Source of the DNA: an uncultured Rhodospirillaceae bacterium
GTDB taxonomy: Bacteria; Pseudomonadota; Alphaproteobacteria; Rhodospirillales; Magnetospirillaceae
Length of the DNA stretch: 64,000 nt
Assembly: GCA_937887565.1 (NCBI GenBank)
Contig: CALABS010000029.1
Coordinates: forward strand, 1 to 64,000
Reading direction: 5' to 3'
The notes below the pieces were generated by a model. That model was not told the origin of the DNA and did not search any database. It saw nothing but the letters and a program-made list of their open reading frames with translations. The position numbers and the translations under genes were made by a program. This document shows positions 53,880 to 63,983 of the stretch, one piece after another (position 1 is the first letter of the stretch; each line of letters opens with the position of its first letter).

Positions 53880-54137
53880 ATGGATTTCGACAAGTACACC
53901 GAGCGCTCGCAGGGCTTCATCCAGTCGGCTCAGACCCTGGCGCTCAGGCAGGGCCACCAGCGGCTGACCCCCGAGCACCGGCTCAAGGTCCTGTTCGACG
54001 ACAAGGAAGGGCTGGCCGCCAAGCTGCTCAACCGCCACCTGGACGGATGCTTTTCCGCCGTCCGCGGGAGCGGCCGTCGCCGCCGAAGCCCGGGCGAACA
54101 AATGAGTGTATATCGTAGGTCAGCACATCCGGCATGA
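53880..54137 (+). pseudogene. clpB: Truncated clpB (first ~50 codons of the disaggregase)
   Basis: The frame from ATG 53880 reads MDFDKYTERSQGFIQSAQTL, then LTPEHRLKVLFDDKEGLAAK, unmistakably the N-terminus of ClpB. Similarity ceases at about codon 50 (54030); the rest to the stop at 54137 is unrelated. PEHR replaces the usual PEHL/PEHI. The ribosome site is intact. The remaining ~810 codons are absent. This is the syntenic place for clpB, after DUF4167, so the native gene was probably destroyed by deletion or rearrangement. Confidence 0.85.
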
Positions 54138-54346
54138 AAGCCCGCCCGGCCTCGTGCGGCACGGACAAGGGCAAGGGCTTCTGTCACGCCGACCAAGGGC
54201 GCGTCCCAGGGCGTGCTGCAAGAGCGCTCGAATGGGGACGAGGGCGGAGGGCACTTGGGTCCTGTGTGGACGGCCCCTGCGTTGCAGGGAGATTTTTGGG
54301 CGATCGGCGAGTCAAGCGAAGTGCCGCCCGGTATGAAGGCATGAAA
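54138..54346. other. Non-coding remnant between the clpB stub and pccA
   Basis: No coding sequence or recognisable clpB remainder is visible in any frame. It separates the stub from the pccA terminator. Confidence 0.5.
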
Positions 54347-54377
54347 AAGCCCCCGGAAGGCACGCTTCCGGGGGCTT
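54347..54377 (-). terminator. Intrinsic terminator of the pccB-pccA operon
   Basis: AAGCCCCCGGAAG (54347-54359) and CTTCCGGGGGCTT (54365-54377) form a 13-bp stem. On the minus strand it is followed by a run of T (A residues 54344-54348 on the plus strand). It lies 20 bp beyond the pccA stop. Confidence 0.88.
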
Positions 54378-54396
54378 GAACGCTGGCGGGCGGCCG

Positions 54397-56385
54397 TCAG
54401 GCGAACTCGATGATCTTCTGGTCCACGGCCAGGGATTCTCCCGGCTGGGCGTGGATCTTGGCCACCGTGCCGTCGCGCTCGGCCTTGAGCACGTTCTCCA
54501 TCTTCATGGCCTCGACCACCGCCAGGGTCTCGCCGGCCTTGATCTCCTGGCCCTCGATCACCTCGACCGCGCGCAGCAGGCCGGGCATGGGCGACAGCAG
54601 GTACTTGGACATATCCGGCGGCGCCTTGAACGGCATCAGCTTGTGCATCTCGGCCGCCTTGGGGGTCAGCACCAGCACGTCGGCGCGGCTGCCGGCGTGG
54701 AACAGACGGTAGGCGACGCCGACGCGGTCGATCTGCACGCAGACCGGACGGCCGTCGATGGTGCCGACGAACAACGGCTGGCCCAGATGCCAATCCGAGC
54801 GCACGTTCAGCGCCTCGTCCCTGACCACCACCGAATAGCCGCCCGGCGCGGCGCCGACGCGGACCTCGTGATACTTGCCGCCGATGGCCACCACCAGCTC
54901 GTCGGGCAGCACCACGCCATGGCCGGCGAATTGGCCGCTGATCTCGGCGTCGCGCTCCATGCTCTTCTTGTGGACGGCGGCCGCCACCGCGATCAGCGTG
55001 GTCGGATCGTCGGCCGGCAGGTCGTCGGCATGGAAGCCCTGGGGGTATTCCTCGGCGATGAAATTGGTGGTCAGTGCCCCCTTGACGAACCGCTCCTTGC
55101 TCATCAGCGAGGCCAGGAACGGAATGTTGTGGGACAGGCCGCGGATGTAATACTCGTCCAGCGCCTCGCGCATATGGGCGATGGCGGCGTCGCGGGTCGG
55201 CCCGTAGGTGATCAGCTTGGCGATCATGGGATCGTAGAACATGCTGATCTCGCCGCCCTCGTAGACGCCGGTGTCGACGCGCACATGGGCGTTCTCGACC
55301 GGCGGCTGGTAGCGGGTCAGGCGCCCCGTGGACGGCAGGAAGTTGCGGAACGGGTCCTCGGCGTAGACGCGCGACTCAACGGCCCAGCCGTTGAGCTTGA
55401 TGTCGTCCTGCCGGAACGGCAGCTTCTCGCCGGCGGCGACGCGGATCATCTGCTCGACCAGGTCGATGCTGGTGACCATCTCGGTCACCGGATGCTCCAC
55501 CTGCAGGCGGGTGTTCATTTCCAGGAAGTAGAACTCGCCGGTGGCGCCGCCGACGATGAACTCGACGGTGCCGGCCGACTTGTACTGCACGGCGCGGGCC
55601 AGCGCGCAGGCCTGCTCGCCCATCTCCTTGCGGGTCTTCTCGGTCAGGAAGGGCGACGGCGCCTCCTCGATGACCTTCTGGTGGCGGCGCTGGATCGAGC
55701 ATTCGCGCTCGCCCAGATAGACCACGTTGCCGTGGCCGTCGGCCAGGACCTGGATCTCGATATGGCGGGGCTGCTCGATGAACTTCTCGACGAAGACGCG
55801 GTCGTCGGCGAAGGACGACTTGGCCTCGTTGGTGGCCGACACGAACCCCTCGGCCGCCTCGGCGTCGTTCCAGGCCAGGCGCATGCCCTTGCCGCCGCCG
55901 CCCGCGCTGGCCTTGATCATCACCGGATAGCCGATCTCCTTGGCGATCCTGACCGCTTCCTCGGCGTCCTTGATGACGCCCAGATGGCCGGGCACGGTGT
56001 TGACGCCGGCCTCCCGGGCCAGCTTCTTGGACTCGATCTTGTCGCCCATGGCGAAGATGGCGTGGGCGTCGGGGCCGATGAAGGTGATGCCGGCCGCCGC
56101 CAGTGCCTCCTGGAACTCACGCTTCTCGGACAGGAAGCCGTAGCCGGGATGCACCGCCTGGGCGCCGGTCTGCTTGCAGGCATCGACGATCCTGTCGATC
56201 AGCAGGTAGGACTGGGCGCTGGGCGGCGGGCCGATATGCACGGCCTCGTCGGCCATCTGCACGTGCAGGGCGTCCTTGTCGGCATCGGAATAGACGGCCA
56301 CCGTCTTGATGCCCATCTTGCGCGCGGTCTTGATGACCCGGCAGGCGATCTCGCCACGGTTGGCGATCAGGATCTTCGTGAACAT
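54397..56385 (-). CDS. pccA: Propionyl-CoA (acetyl-CoA) carboxylase alpha subunit, biotin-carrying
   Basis: 662 residues. The N-terminal biotin carboxylase (IANRGEIACRVIKTARKMGI; ATP-grasp KASAGGGGKGMRL near 159-171; MNTRLQVEHPVTE near 286-298), a linker domain, and the C-terminal biotinyl domain with VVEAMKMENVL (biotinyl Lys near 629). Together with PccB it makes methylmalonyl-CoA. Start ATG 56385. A GIY-YIG gene lies between it and pccB. Confidence 0.95.
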   Translation of the reverse strand: MFTKILIANRGEIACRVIKTARKMGIKTVAVYSDADKDALHVQMADEAVHIGPPPSAQSYLLIDRIVDACKQTGAQAVHPGYGFLSEKREFQEALAAAGITFIGPDAHAIFAMGDKIESKKLAREAGVNTVPGHLGVIKDAEEAVRIAKEIGYPVMIKASAGGGGKGMRLAWNDAEAAEGFVSATNEAKSSFADDRVFVEKFIEQPRHIEIQVLADGHGNVVYLGERECSIQRRHQKVIEEAPSPFLTEKTRKEMGEQACALARAVQYKSAGTVEFIVGGATGEFYFLEMNTRLQVEHPVTEMVTSIDLVEQMIRVAAGEKLPFRQDDIKLNGWAVESRVYAEDPFRNFLPSTGRLTRYQPPVENAHVRVDTGVYEGGEISMFYDPMIAKLITYGPTRDAAIAHMREALDEYYIRGLSHNIPFLASLMSKERFVKGALTTNFIAEEYPQGFHADDLPADDPTTLIAVAAAVHKKSMERDAEISGQFAGHGVVLPDELVVAIGGKYHEVRVGAAPGGYSVVVRDEALNVRSDWHLGQPLFVGTIDGRPVCVQIDRVGVAYRLFHAGSRADVLVLTPKAAEMHKLMPFKAPPDMSKYLLSPMPGLLRAVEVIEGQEIKAGETLAVVEAMKMENVLKAERDGTVAKIHAQPGESLAVDQKIIEFA

Positions 56386-56426
56386 CTCTGTTTCCCCTCT
56401 TCGGCCCCTGGCGCCTTCTCGGTCGG

Positions 56427-56466
56427 CCCTCATCCTGAGGAGCGTAGCGTCTCGAAGGACGAGGGC
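56427..56466 (+). repeat. Palindromic interspersed element, copy 1
   Basis: CCCTCATCCTGAGGAG (56427-56442), short centre, TCTCGAAGGACGAGGG (56450-56465). This is a well-known type of alphaproteobacterial repeat (translated: PHPEE...VSKDEG). It abuts the 3' end of the GIY-YIG gene and is in inverted orientation to copy 2. Confidence 0.85.
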
Positions 56467-56471
56467 CGTCG

Positions 56472-56771
56472 CTAATCCGTTTCCACCTTGGCCTTGCGCT
56501 TCGACAAAGCCGGCAGCGCGGCCATGTCGCCTCGGATCAAGGCTTCCTCCTTCTCACGGCGCCAACCTTTCACCTGCCGCTCGGCGGCCACCGCGTCGGC
56601 GATGCGGTCGAAATGCTGGTGGAAGACCAGTTCGACCGGCAGCCGTTTCGCCGTGTAGCCGCCGAAGTGGCCGGTGGAGTGCTCGGCCATCCGCTTCTCG
56701 AGGTCCCCCCGGGAGGTGCCGACATAGTAGGAGCCATCGGCACAGAGGAGGATATAGAGAAAGGCGGACAT
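56472..56771 (-). CDS. GIY-YIG nuclease family protein (UPF0213-like)
   Basis: 99 residues: FLYILLCADGSYYVGTSRGD at 4-23 holds the GIY-YIG variant (YIL...YVG), followed by LEKRMAEHSTGHFGGYTAKR with the usual Arg and His and an FHQHF segment. C-terminal acidic residue in KEEALI. Such small proteins are predicted endonucleases with unknown target. The gene is bracketed by inverted copies of the palindromic element and sits inside the pccB-pccA unit. Confidence 0.9.
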   Translation of the reverse strand: MSAFLYILLCADGSYYVGTSRGDLEKRMAEHSTGHFGGYTAKRLPVELVFHQHFDRIADAVAAERQVKGWRREKEEALIRGDMAALPALSKRKAKVETD

Positions 56772-56795
56772 CTTCGCGGGCGCCCTCCACCGGAG

Positions 56796-56842
56796 CCCCG
56801 TCCTTCGAGACGGCCGCTGCCGCGGCCTCCTCAGGATGAGGG
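56796..56842 (-). repeat. Palindromic interspersed element, copy 2 (inverted)
   Basis: CCCCGTCCTTCGAGA (56796-56810) and CTCCTCAGGATGAGGG (56827-56842) match the reverse complement of copy 1 with a longer centre. It lies between pccB and the GIY-YIG start. Confidence 0.85.
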
Positions 56843-56858
56843 CTCCTCCGTCTCCACG

Positions 56859-58391
<1,533 letters not shown>

Positions 58392-58487
58392 CGATTCCCC
58401 CTGGGACGCGCCGCGTCGCGGCGGGTGTGGAGCGTCGGTCGGGTGGCGAGCCCACCCTTATGGTCAGGGGCGTTCAGATACCACTCC

Positions 58488-58511
58488 TTTTCCGGAGGTG
58501 CCACCGGAAAA
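58488..58511. repeat. Inverted repeat upstream of pccB
   Basis: TTTTCCGG (58488-58495) and CCGGAAAA (58504-58511) with an 8-nt loop, in the 200-bp gap between the ATP12 gene and pccB. It could be a weak terminator for the ATP12 transcript or an operator for pccB. Confidence 0.5.
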
Positions 58512-58591
58512 AGGGGCCTGCCGCCTCACGTTGTGTTGCAAATTGTTGCGCGGTTCGCCGGCATTTCACACTGTTTCATGCGAAAGCAATT

Positions 58592-59302
58592 TTATTGCGC
58601 AAGCAGGGCCAGGAACCGCTCGGCCGAACCGATGTCGCGGGCCAGGGCGGCGCGGCGTTCCGTCGCCTCGGCATCCTCGCCCCACTGCTCGATCTGATAG
58701 GTCTCGTCCAATTGCGACAGGGCGAAGGCGCGCTCGGCGTCGAGGAACCCCTCCACCAGCGCCAGCGCCAGCATCAGCGAGCCGGAGGCGGCGGTGGCCA
58801 GCTGCAGCGCCGTCAGCCGCCAGACGTCGTAGGAGTCCACCCGGCGGCGCAAGGCGTCGAGGGCGTCGGCGGGCTGGTCGACGGCGATGACGCCGCGGGT
58901 GGTGACCAGCGCGGCGTCCAGTTCGCGGGTCGCCCAATCCAGCACCGGCGTCCAGCCGGCGGTCTGGCGGGCGACCAAGTCGGGAGGGAAGTCGGCGCGA
59001 TAGCACAGCAGGTCGGTGCCGGCGTATTTCATCAATTGGCCGAGGATGGCGTCCCGCTCGGGGCCGGCGCGGTCCAAGGCGGTGGCGGCCAACTGCATCA
59101 TCGGCATGGAGGCCGGATCGACCGTCTCGCCCTGGGCCCGCCACTCCTCGGCCACCGCCTCGGCCAGGGCCTTCGACGCCACCACCAGCGGCTTGCCGGC
59201 CGGGGTCTTGACCGGGCGGCCGTCGAGGCGGATGGCAAGGCCGCCGTCCACCTCGGCGGTCTCGGCGGTCTTGTAGAAGCGCTTGATGGTCTTGGTGAGC
59301 AT
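58592..59302 (-). CDS. ATP12-family F1-ATPase assembly chaperone
   Basis: 236 residues from ATG 59302 (GTG at 59317 possible). Beginning MLTKTIKRFYKTAETAEVDG, with IRLDGRPVKTPAGKPL, EAVAEEWRAQGETVDPASMP, YAGTDLLCYRAD and LDETYQIEQWGEDAE, all typical of ATP12. It binds the F1 alpha subunit during ATP synthase assembly. Bacterial members are confined mainly to alphaproteobacteria. Confidence 0.93.
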   Translation of the reverse strand: MLTKTIKRFYKTAETAEVDGGLAIRLDGRPVKTPAGKPLVVASKALAEAVAEEWRAQGETVDPASMPMMQLAATALDRAGPERDAILGQLMKYAGTDLLCYRADFPPDLVARQTAGWTPVLDWATRELDAALVTTRGVIAVDQPADALDALRRRVDSYDVWRLTALQLATAASGSLMLALALVEGFLDAERAFALSQLDETYQIEQWGEDAEATERRAALARDIGSAERFLALLAQ

Positions 59303-59385
59303 GGGGGCCGCTTTCACTGGGAGGTCGGCGGGGACATAGGCGAAAACGGCGGCTTCGGCAAGTCCCGCCCGTGCCGCGCGGGCGG

Positions 59386-60240
59386 TCAGCGGAACGCATC
59401 GGCCACGATCCCGGCGGCGGCGGCGATCACATCCTCACGCCACGGGGCAGACGCGGTGTCGTGGGTGGTGAAGATGGCGATCAGCACCGGCGGCCGTCCG
59501 GGTGGCCAGGCGATGGCGATGTCGTTGGCGGTGCCGAAATCCCCGGACCCGGTCTTGTCGGCGACCACCCAGTCGGGCGGCACGCCGGCGCGTATCCGCC
59601 GGGCGCCGGTGGTGTTGCCGAGCATCCAATGCAGCAGGGTGGTCCGGCCGGCCTCATCGAGGCCGTTTCCCAGGGCCAAGCGACGCAAGTCGTCCATCAT
59701 GGCGGCGGGGGTCGAGGTGTCGCGCGGGTCTCCTGGCACGGCGGCGTTCAGCTCGGTCTCCAGGCGGTCGAGGCGAGACACTTCGTCGCCGATCTCGCGG
59801 GCGAAGGCGGTAGCGGCGGCGGGGCCGCCCAACACCCGGATCAGCAGGTTGCCTGCCGCGTTGTCGCTGTACCGAAGCGCGGCCGCGCAAAGGTCGCCCA
59901 CGCTCATCACGCCGCCGACCTGTCCCGAGGTGATCGGCGAATGGGCCACCAGATCGGCGTCCCTGACGGTGACGTGCCGGGCCAGCAGGGCGGGCTCCAC
60001 TGCCCGTCGCTTGAGGACCGCCGCCGCCAGGATCACCTTGACCGTGCTGCAGAACGCGAAGCGGCGGTCGGCATGGTGGGCGATCCGTGCTCCGCTGGCG
60101 GTATTCAGCGCGGCGACGCCCAGATGCAGGCCGCTGTCGCGTTCCAGGGCGGCAAGGCGGGCCGACCCAGGGGCAGCCGAGACCGACCCGCCGGCCAAGG
60201 GAAGCGATGCCAAGCCAACGAGCAGCGCGCGGCGGTCCAC
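59386..60240 (-). CDS. Class A beta-lactamase
   Basis: 284 residues with an RR-containing export signal (MDRRALLVGLASLPLAGG). All class A motifs are present: Ser65-T-V-Lys68 (S70xxK), Ser125-Asp-Asn127 (SDN), Glu161 in LETELN (E166 of the omega loop) and Lys229-Thr-Gly (KTG). Cys64 precedes the catalytic Ser as in some carbapenemases, but the usual Cys238 partner is absent. It hydrolyses beta-lactams in the periplasm, spectrum unknown. It is likely chromosomal and old. It is 12 bp downstream of the asmA-like gene. Confidence 0.93.
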   Translation of the reverse strand: MDRRALLVGLASLPLAGGSVSAAPGSARLAALERDSGLHLGVAALNTASGARIAHHADRRFAFCSTVKVILAAAVLKRRAVEPALLARHVTVRDADLVAHSPITSGQVGGVMSVGDLCAAALRYSDNAAGNLLIRVLGGPAAATAFAREIGDEVSRLDRLETELNAAVPGDPRDTSTPAAMMDDLRRLALGNGLDEAGRTTLLHWMLGNTTGARRIRAGVPPDWVVADKTGSGDFGTANDIAIAWPPGRPPVLIAIFTTHDTASAPWREDVIAAAAGIVADAFR

Positions 60241-60252
60241 CGGATGCCCGCC

Positions 60253-62472
60253 CTATCGCCCGAACAGCCCGTTGAGGAGCCCGCCATTGCGCTTCCGCGC
60301 CGGCGTCTTCCTGGTCGTCTTGCCGAGGGCGGTGGCGCAGGGGGCGTCGTCGCCGTTCACCTTGTCGAGCAGCAGTTCGCCCAGCAGCGACAGGCCGCCG
60401 GTGGCGACGGCGGCCCCCACCGAGGCGGCGGCGCGGGCGGCACCCGCCTCGTCGACGCCGACGGTCGGGTCGGCAAGCGTGCCGCGCACGCGGGTCAGGC
60501 CGGCGACGGCTCCGCCCAGGCTGAGCCCGACGCCCTCACGGGCGCGGGGGGTGATGCCGATGTCGATCTCCTCGGTGCGCAGGTCGATGGCGCCCGAGCC
60601 GATCACGTTGACCTTGCCGGTTTCCACCGCGATGCCGCGGTCGGCGACGGCGACGCCGTCCTTGACCACGAACCGGACCACGGCGCAGCTCATCTCGGTG
60701 GTCTCGTCGGCGTGGGCGAGGGGGTTGAGGCTGCCCAGCACCTGCATGATCACGTCGCCGCCGGCCCAGTCCACCGCCGTGTTGGCGACACGGCCCTCGC
60801 CGACGCTGAGCTGGGCGTCGCCGGCCAGCGCGCCCATCACGGCGCGCGGGCTGTCGCCCTTGCCGCGCAACGAGACGCGAAGCTCGGCCGGGCCGCCGGT
60901 CATCACCTGGGTGCCGCTGTCCTTGAGCAGGCGCCCCAGGTCCACCCTGGCGCCCTGGAGGCGCAATTGGGCGACGGGAACCTTGCCCGCGGCATCGAGG
61001 GTCAGCTCGCCCTCCACCCTGCCGCCGGCCAGGCCGGCATCGGCCGGCCCGACGGCCAGGCGCCCGGCCTTGAGCCGGACGGGGACGGTGGCGTCGGTCA
61101 ACGGCGTCGATCCCACCACCAGCCGGCCCACCCGCAGGGTGACGTCGAGATCGGCGGCGCGCAGGGCCTCGACCGGAAGCGGCTCGGCCGGGAACAGGCG
61201 GCCGTCGGGTGCGGGCGGCGTCGGGGTCGGGGCCAGCTTCTCGCCCGGCTTGGTGGCCGGGGTGGCAAAATCGGCGGTGGACAGGACCGCGGCCGTCAGT
61301 GTGCCGGTCACGGTGGGGCGCCGCGCCGTGGACAGCGCCAGCTGCCCGGCCAGGTCGCTGCCGCCCAGCGTCGCCTTGATGTCGGACAGCGTCCAGGTGT
61401 CGCTGCCGCCGGCCAGGGCGCCGGCCAGCGTGACGGGCCCCATCGAGGGCAACGCGGTCCCCGCCAGCCCCGACAGGCCGGCCAGGTTGTCGCTTTCCGC
61501 CGACAGGCTCAGCTCGATGCCGGTGGCGGTGGTCAGGTCCTTGATCGATCCCTTGGCCGAGACCAGCGCGGTTTCGCGCCGGCCGACGGCGGCGTCCAGT
61601 TCGGTCAGCGCCACCGCGCCGGCGCGGTCGGCCAGGCGGCCGGACAGCTTGAACGGTCCCACGGGCTTCGCTTCCAGGCCGGCCAGGGCCAGGGGATGGG
61701 CCAGTTCCTCGCCCTGGGCGACCAGCCTGAGGTCGAAGCCGGCGGCGGCCATGGGGTCGGTGACGGTGCCGTCGACGCCGACCACCGTGCGGCCGATCGA
61801 GCCCTTGACCTGCACCGGCCAGGGACGGGTGGCGAGGCCGCCGACGGTGCCCTTGAGGTCGAACTCCGCGTGGTTGAGGCGCCCGCGGGCCTCCACCGCC
61901 AGCGGCCCCGCCGCGCCGGCCTCGGGGACCAGGACGAAGCGGTCGACGGTCAGGCGGTCTTCGGTCCCGGCGCGCGCGTCGCGATAGGTGACGGTGGCGT
62001 TCCTGACCTGCACCTCGCGCGCCGCGAAGCGGGTGGGCGGCGATCCATCGGCCGCCGTGGCGGATTCGGGCGCCGCCATGGTGGGGAAGCTCCAGTTGGC
62101 GCGGCCCTTGGCGTCCTTCTCCAGCAGCAGGTCGGCGTCGACCAGCACCAGCCGCCGCACCTCCACCTGCCGCGACAGCAGCGGAATCAGCGCCACCTCG
62201 GCCTCGATGCGCTCGGCCTTGGCCATCTCGGGCCGCGAGCCGCCCTCCATGTTCGCGAAGCTGACGCCGGTGGCGACCACCGACGGCACCAGGCCCAGAT
62301 TCAGCTCCAGCGGACCGGCGATGACCAGCTCGCGGCCGGTGGCGCCGCGCACCTGCTGGGTCAGGAAGCCCTTGTAGCGGTTGAAGTCGATGGACTTGAC
62401 CACCGCCACCAGCGCCACGCCCAAGGCGACCAGGGCCACCGCCGCCAGCTTGAGCAACGAGGTCAGACGCAT
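60253..62472 (-). CDS. AsmA-family outer-membrane biogenesis protein
   Basis: 739 residues. N-terminal membrane anchor (MRLTSLLKLAAVALVALGVA), then the AsmA N-terminal domain (FNRYKGFLTQQVRGATGREL) and long repetitive beta-rich segments, with the C-terminal AsmA2-type domain ending near ARKRNGG. AsmA proteins are thought to move phospholipid between membranes. The start overlaps the end of the HAD gene by 10 bp. Confidence 0.9.
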   Translation of the reverse strand: MRLTSLLKLAAVALVALGVALVAVVKSIDFNRYKGFLTQQVRGATGRELVIAGPLELNLGLVPSVVATGVSFANMEGGSRPEMAKAERIEAEVALIPLLSRQVEVRRLVLVDADLLLEKDAKGRANWSFPTMAAPESATAADGSPPTRFAAREVQVRNATVTYRDARAGTEDRLTVDRFVLVPEAGAAGPLAVEARGRLNHAEFDLKGTVGGLATRPWPVQVKGSIGRTVVGVDGTVTDPMAAAGFDLRLVAQGEELAHPLALAGLEAKPVGPFKLSGRLADRAGAVALTELDAAVGRRETALVSAKGSIKDLTTATGIELSLSAESDNLAGLSGLAGTALPSMGPVTLAGALAGGSDTWTLSDIKATLGGSDLAGQLALSTARRPTVTGTLTAAVLSTADFATPATKPGEKLAPTPTPPAPDGRLFPAEPLPVEALRAADLDVTLRVGRLVVGSTPLTDATVPVRLKAGRLAVGPADAGLAGGRVEGELTLDAAGKVPVAQLRLQGARVDLGRLLKDSGTQVMTGGPAELRVSLRGKGDSPRAVMGALAGDAQLSVGEGRVANTAVDWAGGDVIMQVLGSLNPLAHADETTEMSCAVVRFVVKDGVAVADRGIAVETGKVNVIGSGAIDLRTEEIDIGITPRAREGVGLSLGGAVAGLTRVRGTLADPTVGVDEAGAARAAASVGAAVATGGLSLLGELLLDKVNGDDAPCATALGKTTRKTPARKRNGGLLNGLFGR

Positions 62473-63149
62473 TCCCGGTCTCCCATCAACTGGTTCGCCA
62501 CCTCGGGCAGCGTCTCGAAGCTGTCGATCACCAGATCGGCCCCGGCCGTCGCCAGCTCGGCGATGGAATGGTATCCCCACGACACGCCCACCGCCCGCGT
62601 TCCCGCCGCCCGCGCCATGGCCATGTCGTAGGCGGTGTCGCCGACCATCATCACCCAGTCCGGGTCGACGCCCATGTCCGCGGCGGCCCGCAGCAGCATG
62701 GACGGGTTGGGCTTGCCGGGATTGTCGTCGGCGGTCTGGATGGTCAGGAAGCGGCCATCCAGGCCATGGCCGTCCAGGACCGACTGCACTCCCCGCCGCG
62801 ACTTGCCGGTGGCCAGGCCCAGCAGCCAGCCATCGGCCTCCAGCGCGTCCAGCGCCTCGCGCACGCCGGGGAACAGCGGCTCGGTGGAATCGGGCAGCAG
62901 GCGGATGGCGTGGAAGGCCTCCTTGTAGGCCTCGGCCAGCGAGCGGTGGACCTGATGCGGCGCCCACGGCAGCAGGGCCGAGCAGGCCTCGACCAGGGAC
63001 AGGCCGATGATCCGGCGCACGTCCTCGGGGCGCGGCACCGCGCCCAGTTCCAGGCGCGACCACGCCTCGGTCATGGCCGACACGATGTTGTGTTCCGAGT
63101 CGACCAGGGTTCCGTCGACGTCGAACACGGCCAGGCGGAGTTGCTGCAT
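62463..63149 (-). CDS. HAD-superfamily hydrolase (phosphoglycolate phosphatase-like)
   Basis: 228 residues. Motif I FDVDGTLVDSE near 9-19, motif II Thr/Ser in LATGKSRRGV near 111-120, motif III Lys in NPGKPNPSML near 143-152, and motif IV VGDTAYDMAMARAAG near 167-181. The cap domain is helical. Substrate likely a small phosphate monoester. It is followed by the overlapping asmA-like gene. Confidence 0.92.
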   Translation of the reverse strand: MQQLRLAVFDVDGTLVDSEHNIVSAMTEAWSRLELGAVPRPEDVRRIIGLSLVEACSALLPWAPHQVHRSLAEAYKEAFHAIRLLPDSTEPLFPGVREALDALEADGWLLGLATGKSRRGVQSVLDGHGLDGRFLTIQTADDNPGKPNPSMLLRAAADMGVDPDWVMMVGDTAYDMAMARAAGTRAVGVSWGYHSIAELATAGADLVIDSFETLPEVANQLMGDRECV

Positions 63150-63323
63150 GGGGCGGTTCGCTGGTGCGGCTTTTCTCAAGGACACATTAACCCATGGCCG
63201 GCGCCCAACCAACCGCCGAAGAATGGCGAGGATGTGGCGGCGGGACGGCGGCCGGCGGATGGGGCTAGCCGGGTCCATCGGGGCTGGGATATGGTGTGGC
63301 GGCATTTTCCCGGAGACCCCTCG

Positions 63324-63983
63324 ATGCGTCGTTTGCTTGTCGCTTCCTGCCTGTGTTTGCCGTCCATGGCCGCCGTCGCCCAGCAGCCGGCGCAGCCGCC
63401 GATGCCGCCCGAGATCGTCCAGCTCAAGAGCTACGTGAACACCCCCGATTACGTCGCCACCGTCGTCCGGGTGGCCATGGAGGGGGAAAAGGACATCGCT
63501 CCGGACTGCAAGCAGCCCAAGCCGGTGGACCGCGTCGGCTTCAGGGTCGTCCACATGCCGGTCTGGGGGGGCGCGCCCTATCCCACCGGCGGCGAATGGG
63601 TGGACCAGCTCAAGATCGATCGCTGCGGCACCCCGGTGGTCCACAACGTGGTGTTCACCGCCCGCGCCGATGGCTTCCCGCAGATCCGTCTCGGCATGCC
63701 GGGCGAGACGGCGTTGTCGCCGCGCCTGCAGGTCACGGTGCTGCCCGATGTGCTCAAGGCCGGGGCGGCGGCGCTGAAATGCAAGGAGGTCGGCAAGGCG
63801 GTGGTCAGCAACACGGCCCTCAACAAGGTGATCGAGCAACCCACCGCCAACCCCCACGGCGTCGTGGTCAGCGGCAGGTGGGTCGAGACCTGGACGGTGC
63901 GGGCCTGCAACAAGACGACGCCGGTGGTGATGGAGCTGGTCTCCGACGGCCAGGGCGGCGCGAAGCACCGGATCACGAAGTGA
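63324..63983 (+). CDS. Exported protein of unknown function
   Basis: 219 residues. A signal peptide (MRRLLVASCLCLPSMAAVAQ) with a cysteine near the h-region, then Pro-rich start. Mature cysteines near 62, 101, 152 and 194 could pair. The start is preceded by CGGAGACCC. It appears complete, ending 18 bp before the window edge. No family is recognised. Confidence 0.75.
   Translation: MRRLLVASCLCLPSMAAVAQQPAQPPMPPEIVQLKSYVNTPDYVATVVRVAMEGEKDIAPDCKQPKPVDRVGFRVVHMPVWGGAPYPTGGEWVDQLKIDRCGTPVVHNVVFTARADGFPQIRLGMPGETALSPRLQVTVLPDVLKAGAAALKCKEVGKAVVSNTALNKVIEQPTANPHGVVVSGRWVETWTVRACNKTTPVVMELVSDGQGGAKHRITK

Noticed and set aside
58536..58553. TTGCAAA-type half site before pccB as a PccR operator
   Set aside because: The known motif is TTTGCAAA-N4-TTTGCAAA; here only one half matches and the second falls at the wrong spacing, so I do not call it.
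58427..62631. Very long plus-strand open frames opposite ATP12, beta-lactamase and AsmA genes
   Set aside because: They are antisense to well-supported genes, lack motifs, and show the Ser/Arg/Pro or His/Gly/Gln bias of shadow frames.
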